Of a stretch of 27,956 bases of DNA, positions 1 through 5,751 are shown piece after piece. Origin of the DNA: a virus; the IMG/VR virus record IMGVR_UViG_3300030329_003190, positions 1-27,956 of that record. One strand, 5' to 3'. The first letter of the stretch is position 1. Each line of letters begins with the position of its first letter. The notes under the pieces were generated by a model that saw nothing but the letters and a program-made list of their open reading frames with translations, was not told the DNA's origin and did not search any database. The position numbers and the translations under genes were made by a program.

Positions 1-70
1 CTGGTGAAAAGGTATATCACGATATTGATACTGAAAGAGTTCATTACGGGTTTATCGCACAAGAAGTGAA
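1..70. repeat. Direct terminal repeat, left copy
   Basis: These 70 bases are identical to the last 70 bases of the window. The tail-fibre reading frame continues in phase from the right copy into the left one. The repeat is therefore the overlap of a circular or circularly permuted genome rather than a biological duplication. The unit length without one copy is 27,886 bp. Confidence 0.95.
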
Positions 71-251
71 AGCAGTTCTTGATGAATATGGAGTAAGCAA
101 TCATCTTGATGTTTGGGCTGAAGATGCAGACACTGGAGAGCAAAGAATTGGTGAGTCCAAATTTATGACAGTTCTCATCAAGGCTGTGCAAGAATTGTCG
201 GCAGAAAACAACAGCTTGAAATCACGGGTTGAAGCTCTGGAGGCTAAATGA
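1..251 (+). CDS. Tail fibre, C-terminal end (S74 chaperone domain; continues from the right end)
   Basis: This is the 3' end of the long tail-fibre gene that starts at 24586. The first full codon is at position 3, and the phase matches the right-hand part across the 27,886-bp circle. The segment contains the GFIAQEV motif typical of the Peptidase S74 (endosialidase-type) intramolecular chaperone. It ends in a helical coiled-coil tail (roughly LIKAVQELSAENNSLKSRVEALEAK, with heptad leucines and valines), the trimeric stalk expected at the end of this domain. The chaperone helps three fibre chains fold and is then cut away by its own Ser-Lys activity. The Met codon at 66 is internal and should not be taken as a start. 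Confidence 0.93.
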   Translation, partial: GEKVYHDIDTERVHYGFIAQEVKAVLDEYGVSNHLDVWAEDADTGEQRIGESKFMTVLIKAVQELSAENNSLKSRVEALEAK

Positions 252-254
252 CAG

Positions 255-722
255 GTGAAAAAGACGTGGAGATGGATATTACCCCTGCTAATAACTGGTT
301 GCGAACCAGAGGTAATCTATATTGATAAGATTCATGAAATCAACGACACGCTCTATGTACAGATACATGACACAAGTTATGTCCAGAAGGAAGCGGCGTT
401 TGGATTGGCGACACACGCATCAATATACCCAGTCGGAACAGATAGTATCGCACTGGATTACTGGTATGCCCTCACAAAGATGGATACCTCTGCTGTTGAT
501 TCTGTTTTTCTCTTTGGTTACTTGCTTGAATGGGATAATGCGTGGGGGTTAGGCACGGTAATGAATAAAACATTGCACGTTCCGTGGCCCCACAATGCGA
601 GAGATTGGAATGAGATATATTCTTACAGTCAGGGGGCTTTCTCGGCAAACCGAAAGTTTGCACGAGAGGAATGGCCTGAAAATGGCATGGTAACCTACAC
701 CTTTGAATTGGAGTATAATTGA
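255..722 (+). CDS. Putative phage lipoprotein next to the lysis cassette
   Basis: 155 aa with a GTG start, 11 nt after a GGAGG at 239-243 that lies inside the fibre gene end. The N-terminus is a textbook lipoprotein signal: Lys-Lys, a short hydrophobic stretch, then the lipobox L-I-T-G-C with the lipidated Cys at residue 16. The mature part is acidic and aromatic-rich, with no repeat and no second membrane segment. I do not recognise the family. Its place, directly before a run of small membrane proteins and a GH108 endolysin, would suit an outer-membrane spanin subunit or a superinfection-exclusion lipoprotein. At about 140 mature residues it is longer than most o-spanins. Membrane targeting is seen in the sequence; the function is a guess. 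Confidence 0.8.
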   Translation: MKKTWRWILPLLITGCEPEVIYIDKIHEINDTLYVQIHDTSYVQKEAAFGLATHASIYPVGTDSIALDYWYALTKMDTSAVDSVFLFGYLLEWDNAWGLGTVMNKTLHVPWPHNARDWNEIYSYSQGAFSANRKFAREEWPENGMVTYTFELEYN

Positions 723-731
723 GAATAAGAC

Positions 732-1049
732 ATGGCAAAGATTGAGGAGTCGTCAGGTGTTAGTTTCAGCTTATCATTCCTTATTCAAGTCCTTAGTGCG
801 ATTGTTCTTGGAGTATGGGGGTTTAGTGAGCTCAGCAACCGAATTAGCTTTCTTGAGAATGTGTCAGGCAGGCATGAGAAATCCATTGCAGACATTGAAG
901 GTAAGATGGCAGACGCACAGGATAAGCCTATCAGCTCTGACCATGTTCAAAACACAAGTTTGAGATTTATTGAAGCGAGAATTGCTGTTCATCAGTCTGA
1001 AATTCAAAAGTTGAATGATAGAGTGTATGAACTAACACGGGAGAGATGA
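732..1049 (+). CDS. Small membrane protein with coiled coil (holin/spanin-like)
   Basis: 105 aa. One hydrophobic segment (about residues 12-31, FSLSFLIQVLSAIVLGVWGF) is followed by a long charged helix with heptad-like spacing, interrupted near residue 65 by a Pro-containing linker. N-terminal anchor plus coiled coil is a layout seen in many small membrane proteins of marine phages lying between the fibre and the endolysin, and also in inner-membrane spanins and haemolysin-XhlA-type proteins. It starts 9 nt after the lipoprotein stop. Its own stop overlaps the start of the next micro-ORF as ATGA. The family assignment is uncertain, but membrane anchoring is clear. Confidence 0.75.
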   Translation: MAKIEESSGVSFSLSFLIQVLSAIVLGVWGFSELSNRISFLENVSGRHEKSIADIEGKMADAQDKPISSDHVQNTSLRFIEARIAVHQSEIQKLNDRVYELTRER

Positions 1050-1105
1050 CCTTTATGGAATTTGAAAAGAAAATGGGCATTTATGTCGAGGATGAAGAAC
1101 AGTAA
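1046..1105 (+). CDS. 19-aa micro-protein with overlapping start and stop
   Basis: A very short ORF encoding MTFMEFEKKMGIYVEDEEQ. Its ATG overlaps the upstream stop as ATGA (1046-1049), and its TAA shares its last A with the ATG of the next gene (TAATG at 1103-1107). Coupling at both ends is what one sees for translated genes in this genome, so it may be a real acidic micro-protein. It may instead serve only as a translational bridge that carries ribosomes to the holin-like gene. It has no recognisable motif. Confidence 0.45.
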   Translation: MTFMEFEKKMGIYVEDEEQ

Positions 1106-1341
1106 TGGATGCTGAATCTGTATTGGGATTAATTGAGCAATATGGTCTCCCAGTCATATTGTTGGGCGGATGTATATACGCTCTCTATCGTTTTATTGTT
1201 TTCAGCCTGTACGAGGTCAAGAATGAGTTTGGTAGACGCCACGAAGACAATGCAAAAGCAATGTCAGAAGTGAAGGTTTCACTGGGAGAGATAAAATCTG
1301 ACCTCCGACTTTTGGTCGGTATAATGACAAATAAATCGTGA
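1105..1341 (+). CDS. Holin-like small membrane protein (BhlA/UviB-like layout)
   Basis: 78 aa. One membrane segment lies near the N-terminus (about residues 14-33, LPVILLGGCIYALYRFIVFS), followed by a charged, helix-forming tail. A single N-terminal membrane helix with a long charged C-terminus is the layout of BhlA/UviB-type holins, and the gene sits in the lysis cassette. The stretch RRHED after the membrane helix recurs in the protein at 1824, so the two look like diverged paralogues. Its start shares a base with the stop of the preceding micro-ORF, and its TGA overlaps the next ATG. Confidence 0.7.
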   Translation: MDAESVLGLIEQYGLPVILLGGCIYALYRFIVFSLYEVKNEFGRRHEDNAKAMSEVKVSLGEIKSDLRLLVGIMTNKS

Positions 1342-1550
1342 TGAAATTACAAAAGTGGGAAAGAGAATTGGACGACTGGGGTCAAAAGTTCGGCAATATG
1401 TTTGCCGGATTTCTGGGGATGTTCTTGTTTATCGCAACTATCATGTTCTTCTTTGGCTGTGAAATTAGCCTCAAGACTGAGGAAGCAGTTCAGGAAGATA
1501 AGGTTGAAGAAGATAGCACAGGAGCAGAACCATCTGCGACAAATTTGTAA
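1341..1550 (+). CDS. Small membrane or lipoprotein-like protein
   Basis: 69 aa from the ATG that overlaps the preceding stop (TGATG); a GTG one codon earlier is also possible. Residues about 20-40 form a Phe-rich hydrophobic helix (MFAGFLGMFLFIATIMFFFG) immediately followed by Cys, then an acidic Glu/Asp-rich tail. The G-C step at the end of the hydrophobic stretch could act as a lipobox, although the charged region before it is unusually long for a signal peptide. It could be the outer-membrane partner of a two-part spanin or simply another membrane-anchored lysis helper. No family is recognised. Confidence 0.65.
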   Translation: MKLQKWERELDDWGQKFGNMFAGFLGMFLFIATIMFFFGCEISLKTEEAVQEDKVEEDSTGAEPSATNL

Positions 1551-1556
1551 ATGTAA

Positions 1557-1574
1557 GTCAGCAACGTAGCTGAC
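1557..1574 (+). other. Short hairpin between lysis genes
   Basis: GTCAGC (1557-1562) pairs perfectly with GCTGAC (1569-1574) around a 6-nt loop and is followed by AGTTTCTC. It lies in the only real gap of the lysis cassette, just before a gene with a strong ribosome binding site. It could be a weak terminator or an mRNA-processing or stability hairpin. The T-tract is too poor to call it a terminator. Confidence 0.35.
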
Positions 1575-1606
1575 AGTTTCTCAATATAAGCAAAAAGGAG
1601 TCGAAA

Positions 1607-1831
1607 ATGACTAAAAACAAAAAAGACAAAACGACTGAACCTACTCTCAATCTCAATGGTGTTGACTATAACATCAACGATTTAGAGGATGACCAGAAAC
1701 TACTTGTGGCTCATATCAATGACTTAAATAGGAAGGTTGACTCATCGAAGTTCAATCTTCAGCAGATGGAGATTGGCAGGAATGCTTGCATAGCCGCTCT
1801 TTCGGAGGCTTTGACACAGATTGATGCTTGA
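1607..1831 (+). CDS. Small soluble phage protein (DUF6447-like)
   Basis: 74 aa, preceded by a strong AAGGAG about 9 nt before the ATG. After a Lys/Thr-rich head it reads as a short beta segment (TLNLNGVDYNINDL) followed by a continuous helix (DDQKLLVAHINDLNRKV...NACIAALSEAL). This pattern, a 'dG-x-x-Y-x-x-x-d-L' strand followed by a helix with an 'R-N-A' core, resembles the small DUF6447-type proteins common in marine phages. Their function is unknown. The match is from memory of the family pattern, not from a search. It lies among membrane proteins but has no membrane segment of its own. Confidence 0.7.
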   Translation: MTKNKKDKTTEPTLNLNGVDYNINDLEDDQKLLVAHINDLNRKVDSSKFNLQQMEIGRNACIAALSEALTQIDA

Positions 1832-2075
1832 AGTTTTCGCTGAGTATGGAGCGATTGGACTCTGCCTCGCCTTGTTTGCGGGGCAGATTGTCTTTCTTCA
1901 AAAGACTTTGATGAACAAACTGAAAGAGATAGAGGACATAACCATCAAATTAATTGACCGATGGAACAGGTCGGATGAAACAAGGGATAGGCGACACGAA
2001 GATATGCTAAAGGAACTCGATGACTTATCAGATTCCGTATCATTTCTAAAGGGACGAATCAATGGAAGATCATGA
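1824..2075 (+). CDS. Holin-like small membrane protein, paralogue of the 1105 protein
   Basis: 83 aa from the ATG at 1824; a TTG one codon earlier is the alternative. It has an N-terminal membrane helix (about residues 8-26, YGAIGLCLALFAGQIVFLQ) followed by a long charged helix. The segment DRRHEDMLKELDDLSDSVSFLKGRI parallels GRRHEDNAKAMSEVKVSLGEIKSDL in the 1105 protein, sharing RRHED at a similar distance after the membrane segment. The start lies inside the preceding gene and the stop overlaps the next start as ATGA. A membrane-lesion (holin) or anti-holin role is plausible for such a pair. Confidence 0.7.
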   Translation: MLEVFAEYGAIGLCLALFAGQIVFLQKTLMNKLKEIEDITIKLIDRWNRSDETRDRRHEDMLKELDDLSDSVSFLKGRINGRS

Positions 2076-2227
2076 GAAAAGACCCTGTGCTTGCGGGTGC
2101 AATTGCAGTTGTGGGTGCGATGATAATGTCAGCAATCAAACCAGTGTTTCCTCAAGTGTATTACGGAGTGTTGATAACCCTGATTCTCTATGGCATCCAT
2201 CGGCTAAAATCAAATGGGTATTTTTAG
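2072..2227 (+). CDS. 51-aa two-helix membrane protein (holin candidate)
   Basis: This short gene is easy to miss. Its ATG overlaps the preceding TGA as ATGA. The product is almost entirely hydrophobic: a first helix at about residues 5-22 (PVLAGAIAVVGAMIMSAI), a short Pro-containing turn, a second helix at about 29-43 (YYGVLITLILYGIHR), then a short basic tail. Two short membrane helices with a basic end is the standard layout of small class II-type holins, so this is the best holin candidate by topology. An overlapping frame from 2062 encodes a Cys-rich peptide, which I read as a shadow of this Ala/Gly/Val-rich helix. Confidence 0.7.
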   Translation: MRKDPVLAGAIAVVGAMIMSAIKPVFPQVYYGVLITLILYGIHRLKSNGYF

Positions 2228-2236
2228 AAGAGGGAG

Positions 2237-2455
2237 ATGAACGGCAAATCATTGGTTGAATGGCGAGAGTCGGTTAGTGCCGACCTTTCCGAACTACGCT
2301 CAGATGTCCGATGGATTAAGGCAAATCTTGAGAAGTTCGACAATCGCCAACGCTCGCTTGAGAAGCAAGTATCGTGGCTTAAGGGGGTTGGCTCGCTTGT
2401 TGGTGTGGTTCTTGGGAGCGGTCTTGCTCTGGTTGTCAATATAATAATGAGGTGA
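2237..2455 (+). CDS. Haemolysin XhlA-like membrane protein
   Basis: 72 aa. The N-terminal 45 residues form an amphipathic coiled coil (SADLSELRSDVRWIKANLEKFDNRQRSLEKQ), and the C-terminus is one membrane helix (about residues 50-70, VGSLVGVVLGSGLALVVNIIM). A coiled coil followed by a single C-terminal membrane helix is the XhlA layout. In other phages XhlA-type proteins work with a holin and endolysin at the inner membrane. A GAGGGAG lies just before the ATG. The polarity is opposite to the 1105 and 1824 proteins, which have their helix at the N-terminus. Confidence 0.75.
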   Translation: MNGKSLVEWRESVSADLSELRSDVRWIKANLEKFDNRQRSLEKQVSWLKGVGSLVGVVLGSGLALVVNIIMR

Positions 2456-2459
2456 AACT

Positions 2460-2615
2460 ATGGAATGGATTTTGGGGAATTGGGAAATGGTGATGATCGG
2501 CGTTCTTGTCATTGACAAGGTAGTCGCATTATCTCCTTCAAAGATGGATGATCTATTGTGGTCATCTATTAAGAAAGTTCTTCTGGGTGCTAAAGCATTA
2601 AAGGGGAAAAAATAA
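2460..2615 (+). CDS. 51-aa membrane-associated protein
   Basis: A short gene with GAGGTGA just before its ATG. Its TAA shares a base with the next ATG (TAATG). It has a weakly hydrophobic N-terminal half (WILGNWEMVMIGVLVIDKVVAL), then a Ser-Pro turn and an amphipathic, Lys-rich helix ending GKK. It looks like a peripheral or single-pass membrane protein. Proteins of this size and layout are common just before lysis genes in marine phages. No function is assigned. Confidence 0.6.
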   Translation: MEWILGNWEMVMIGVLVIDKVVALSPSKMDDLLWSSIKKVLLGAKALKGKK

Positions 2616-2680
2616 TGCCCAAAGGCAAAGGAACATACGGTCGCAAACGTGGCAGACCGCCAAAGAAAAAGAAAAAGTGA
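2615..2680 (+). CDS. 21-aa basic micro-protein with AT-hook-like core
   Basis: The product begins MPKGKGTYG and ends in a run of Lys, with the core R-K-R-G-R-P-P-K in between. R-G-R-P is the minor-groove-binding core of AT-hook peptides. The ATG overlaps the preceding stop (TAATG) and the TGA overlaps the endolysin ATG (TGATG at 2678-2682), so it is translated as part of the cassette if at all. Very similar Gly/Lys/Arg micro-proteins of the 'KGTYGxxxGRPPKKK' type occur in many phages, which argues for a conserved role, perhaps in DNA binding. That statement is from memory of the pattern; no search was done. Confidence 0.6.
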   Translation: MPKGKGTYGRKRGRPPKKKKK

Positions 2681-3153
2681 TGTCGTTTCAGAAAGCGGTT
2701 GAGAAGGTCTTGCATCATGAGGGGGGATACGTCAATGACCCTAATGATCCCGGTGGAGAAACCAATTTCGGGATCAGCAAAAGATCGTTTCCTGATGTGG
2801 ACATTCGCAACCTTACGAAAGAGGAAGCCATTAGGATTTATCACAAATCTTTTTGGCTTCCCGCTAAGGTGGAAATTCTTCCTGAACGGCTGTGGGAAAT
2901 CTATTTCGACATGGCTGTAAACATGGGAAAAAAGAGAGCATGCTTAGTTCTTCAGAAGGCGTGTAATCATAAGAACAAGGATCAAATCGTGGAGGATGGT
3001 CAACTTGGTATGAACACAGCAAACGCAAGTAAAACAGTGGAGGTCGAGCGGGTGAGAAGTTTTAGGGTGAAGTATTATGCTGACCTCGTAAACCGAAAGC
3101 CCGACTTGGGCAGGTATTGGTTCGGATGGTATCGCAGGGCAGTCGCTGTATAG
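2680..3153 (+). CDS. Endolysin, GH108-type N-acetylmuramidase
   Basis: 157 aa. The N-terminus carries the glycoside hydrolase 108 signature HHEGGYVNDPNDPGGETNFGIS, where Glu14 is the expected catalytic acid. This enzyme family cuts the MurNAc-GlcNAc bond of peptidoglycan. The C-terminal half (about 75-157; FDMAVNMG..., then ...YWFGWYRRA) matches the small PG-binding-3-type domain that follows GH108 in phage lysins. No signal peptide is visible, so release should depend on a holin from the preceding genes. I chose the ATG overlapping the micro-protein stop; a GTG one codon upstream is possible. The length is slightly short for GH108 lysins (usually about 160-190). Confidence 0.93.
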   Translation: MSFQKAVEKVLHHEGGYVNDPNDPGGETNFGISKRSFPDVDIRNLTKEEAIRIYHKSFWLPAKVEILPERLWEIYFDMAVNMGKKRACLVLQKACNHKNKDQIVEDGQLGMNTANASKTVEVERVRSFRVKYYADLVNRKPDLGRYWFGWYRRAVAV

Positions 3154-3915
3154 ATGAAGCGAGCAATAGTTTGCGGGGACACACACTTTCCGCTACACGA
3201 CCAAGCCGCAGTCAACTGCGTGCTTCAGGCGATCAAACTCGTCAAGCCCAATATATTCATCCATCTGGGAGATGTTATTGAAGGTGAATCTGTTTCGCAT
3301 TGGAAATATAAAAGAAGAAAGCGACCCCCTATTGAATACATACTTCCAGAAATTGAAAAAGAAATTGAAGAAGCCAACAAAGGGATGGATCAGTTTGACA
3401 AGGTATTGGATTCAGTTAAGTGCAAAGAGCGGTATTTACTTGAGGGGAATCATGATGATTGGTGCAATCAATTTGTGGAGGAACATCCTTACCTCAAGCA
3501 ATACAAGTTTGCCAATGCGTTACGCCTGAAGGACAGAGGATATGTTTACAAACCTTATGGGAAGTATCTCAGGATCGGAAAGCTTTACTTTTATCATGGC
3601 GGCCATTACTCAACGACTTACCACACTAAACAGCACGCTTTACATTTGGGCAAGTCGGTGGTGTATGGACATATCCATGATGTTCAGAGGCATTCCGTTA
3701 CCCATTTGGACGGGACTCATGCAGGGTTTTCTTTGGGATGTTTGAAGGACATGAGCGATGAAGCAAATACTTGGTTACGCAATCGCAAAACGTCGTGGAG
3801 TCACGCTTTCGGAGTTGTGGATTGGTTTTCTAATAATGATTTTAGACTTGATGTTGTGGATATTACAAAAGGTAAAACATTTCTTTGGGGAGAAGAGCTA
3901 AATGGAAACACTTAA
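3154..3915 (+). CDS. Calcineurin-like metallophosphoesterase
   Basis: 253 aa, starting directly after the endolysin stop. All family motifs are present and in order: GDTH (Asp9, His11), GDVIE (Asp40), GNHDD (Asn99, His100), HGGHYS (His148/His151) and GHIHD (His173, His175). These residues bind two metal ions and hydrolyse a phosphomonoester or phosphodiester bond. The physiological substrate of phage copies is unknown; nucleic acid 3' ends, cyclic nucleotides and modified nucleotides are all possible. Its position between lysis and neck genes is typical for a moron-like or accessory gene. No signal peptide is seen, so it should be cytoplasmic. Confidence 0.92.
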   Translation: MKRAIVCGDTHFPLHDQAAVNCVLQAIKLVKPNIFIHLGDVIEGESVSHWKYKRRKRPPIEYILPEIEKEIEEANKGMDQFDKVLDSVKCKERYLLEGNHDDWCNQFVEEHPYLKQYKFANALRLKDRGYVYKPYGKYLRIGKLYFYHGGHYSTTYHTKQHALHLGKSVVYGHIHDVQRHSVTHLDGTHAGFSLGCLKDMSDEANTWLRNRKTSWSHAFGVVDWFSNNDFRLDVVDITKGKTFLWGEELNGNT

Positions 3916-4096
3916 TCTTGGTGAAGCAATCGCTCAGTTGAAAGTATTGAGATGGCAGTATGAAGAAGCAAATGATCTTGAGTTTGTGGAAGCAAAGAAA
4001 AACAAGAGTGAATTGGTGGGGAGAATAATGGAGACAATTGATATGATAGATGTTCCCGAATTGATTGGGCAAGGGGGCTTGAATGAGTACCTATGA
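3902..4096 (+). CDS. Small helical protein of unknown function
   Basis: 64 aa, overlapping the end of the phosphoesterase gene by 14 nt, with GGAGAAG just before the ATG. The sequence is charged and predicted mostly helical (NLGEAIAQLKVLRWQYEEANDLEFVEAKKNKSELVGRIMETIDMI), with no membrane segment or metal motif. It overlaps the start of the neck gene by 14 nt, so it is probably co-translated with it. It may be a small assembly factor, but I do not recognise it. Confidence 0.75.
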   Translation: METLNLGEAIAQLKVLRWQYEEANDLEFVEAKKNKSELVGRIMETIDMIDVPELIGQGGLNEYL

Positions 4097-5060
4097 TGAA
4101 TTCTATGCTAATTCAACGACTGACTTAGAACTGTTTCTACCAAATATAGGCGCTTTCGATAGGCAAGTTTTGATTACGGGGTGGGTTTTCTATCAAAGCA
4201 ATATCTATAGGGCCGGCACAGGAACCGTGGAGAGTTGCTACAGAGATTCTTTTGACTTGGGAGACCCCGTTGCAAACCTCTCAACTTTAATCTCAAACGA
4301 TACGGATGGGCAGTGGTTCTACTCAGATGAAACGCTGTACCTAAGGTCTGATAACAACCCCTTGACACACCACACCATAGAAGCCGGTAGGTCATATTCA
4401 ACTTTGAAAACAACTGCCCTTTCAAGGGCGGCCTCATTTATTCGTAATTATATCAACAGACCGATCCACAAAAGATTAGGTGTTGGGGTGCAGGGATCGA
4501 GCGAATCGTCGTGGGACGATTTAATAATTAAAGCCAATGCGGCCCTTGCCTGTGCAGAACTCGCCAGACCTTACGACCCAGAACGTGCAGATTATCTTGA
4601 AAGCCTTGCCCATAACGAAGCGGGGACGGGTTGGCTCGACAAGATCAAATCAGGTGAAGTTTCATTGTGGCATGATAAAACAAGTCGCCACAATCAGGGA
4701 ATCGTGAAGCGAGTTTCGATAAATTCAAATTCAACTTCCAATATCATTGATGTAAGAGGACACGCAACAGCAGATGATCTTATCAAGGTGATAGTCTCAG
4801 CGGGTGGGACATTAACCAAAGGAACTGCCAATACGTCAGTGAAATACTCTTCTTATGTATCTTCCTCAACAGGATTACAGACTCAAGCGTTTATTGAGAA
4901 TGAACCCATCAATGGAGGTTATCAGAATATCGGGCATGGCTTACAAGCTCAATGGAGTTATGGCGTAACCACGACGAATGATTTTTGGGAGGTAGTTTGC
5001 TCTGGCTCAATTCCTGAAGCGGGATCACCTGTAAGAAGTATCCAACTGGAACGCAGATGA
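4083..5060 (+). CDS. Putative head-tail adaptor (DUF1320/gp36-like N-terminus)
   Basis: 325 aa with AAGGGGG before the ATG. The central part (about residues 95-205) contains a helical segment with the pattern AASFIRNYINRPIHKRLGV...DLIIKANAALACAELARPYDPERADYLESLAHNEAGTGWLDKIKSGEVSLW. This resembles the Mu gp36 (DUF1320) adaptor family that sits between portal and tail. The C-terminal third is Ser/Thr-rich and looks like a beta domain (about 220-325) ending WSYGVTTTNDFWEVVCSGSI. At 325 aa it is about twice the length of a plain DUF1320 protein. Being followed by a tail-terminator-like gene and the tail tube supports a neck role. Confidence 0.7.
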   Translation: MSTYDEFYANSTTDLELFLPNIGAFDRQVLITGWVFYQSNIYRAGTGTVESCYRDSFDLGDPVANLSTLISNDTDGQWFYSDETLYLRSDNNPLTHHTIEAGRSYSTLKTTALSRAASFIRNYINRPIHKRLGVGVQGSSESSWDDLIIKANAALACAELARPYDPERADYLESLAHNEAGTGWLDKIKSGEVSLWHDKTSRHNQGIVKRVSINSNSTSNIIDVRGHATADDLIKVIVSAGGTLTKGTANTSVKYSSYVSSSTGLQTQAFIENEPINGGYQNIGHGLQAQWSYGVTTTNDFWEVVCSGSIPEAGSPVRSIQLERR

Positions 5061-5569
5061 TTTATCTCGATCAGGGAACGCGTATCATGAACAAGATGCA
5101 AGAACTCATATTTAACGAGTTTAAGGTAGCGGTTCATTTCGACAAAGATTACGCTCATCATGGGACAACTTTTTGGAACATTTTCCTCAATTCCGTGGGT
5201 GACATTCAGCCGTATGCGGGCGGGTTGATGAGGCAGTATATATTTGACATTCGTTACTATATGGTACGGGAAGGCTTTTCTCGCCACACACACGCTGAAT
5301 ATCTTTCAAACACCACAGAGCGTTTGATGAGATTGATGAAGAATAATCCGTCCCCTGTGTTTGACGAGACAACCTTTTCAACATATCTAACGAGATGGGC
5401 TTACAGTGTGGATTATTGGAATTTGATTACTCAATATATTTATCATGATGGACGAATTGTTGATGTAGACTACAATCCTTCTTTGAGGGGTCAAGAGTCA
5501 GATGAGGCAAATCTCCATGTAGTCAATTATCAGTTTTCATGTAGATCATCCGAACCTGATTACGAATAG
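5057..5569 (+). CDS. Putative tail terminator / tail completion protein
   Basis: 170 aa with the start overlapping the previous stop as ATGA. It is a mixed alpha/beta protein with an early helix (MNKMQELIFNEFKVAVHFD), a strand-rich middle (QYIFDIRYYMVREGF) and a C-terminal strand (ANLHVVNYQFSCR) ending in an acidic tail. This order, and a position between the adaptor and the tail tube, is what is expected of the Mu gp37/lambda gpU type of protein that caps the tail and joins it to the neck. The assignment rests mainly on gene order. I see no catalytic motif. Confidence 0.65.
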   Translation: MIYLDQGTRIMNKMQELIFNEFKVAVHFDKDYAHHGTTFWNIFLNSVGDIQPYAGGLMRQYIFDIRYYMVREGFSRHTHAEYLSNTTERLMRLMKNNPSPVFDETTFSTYLTRWAYSVDYWNLITQYIYHDGRIVDVDYNPSLRGQESDEANLHVVNYQFSCRSSEPDYE

Positions 5570-5577
5570 GAATTCAA

Positions 5578-5751
5578 ATGAAGATAAAAATTTCAGACAA
5601 GAAAAAACCAATCCCCCCGTGGGAATCATATTGTGGACTCTCAGTTGAGGATTGGGAACAGCTCAATGCGGGCAAGGAAGTGGAAGTTGATTCTATTCCC
5701 CCTGCCGCAGAGGAGTTTGTAACAGAAACCAAAAAAAAGGAGACTAAATAA
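5578..5751 (+). CDS. 57-aa protein between neck and tail-tube genes
   Basis: A short gene encoding a basic strand (MKIKISDKKK), the motif PIPPWESYCGLSVEDWEQLNAG, then an acidic, Pro-rich linker (VEVDSIPPAAEEF) and a Lys-rich end. The TAA overlaps the ATG of the tail-tube gene (TAATG at 5749-5753), so the two are coupled. An AGGAATTC lies before the ATG. Small proteins with the 'PPW...W..L..G..VEV..IP' pattern precede tail-tube genes in many phages. Their role is unknown; a helper of tail-tube assembly is one guess. Confidence 0.75.
   Translation: MKIKISDKKKPIPPWESYCGLSVEDWEQLNAGKEVEVDSIPPAAEEFVTETKKKETK

Noticed and set aside
2062-2259. 65-aa Cys-rich ORF (CACGCNCSCGC), metallothionein-like
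   Set aside because: The overlapping frame from 2072 has ATGA coupling and encodes a convincing two-helix membrane protein. Its Ala/Gly/Val codons generate the Cys run in the shifted frame.
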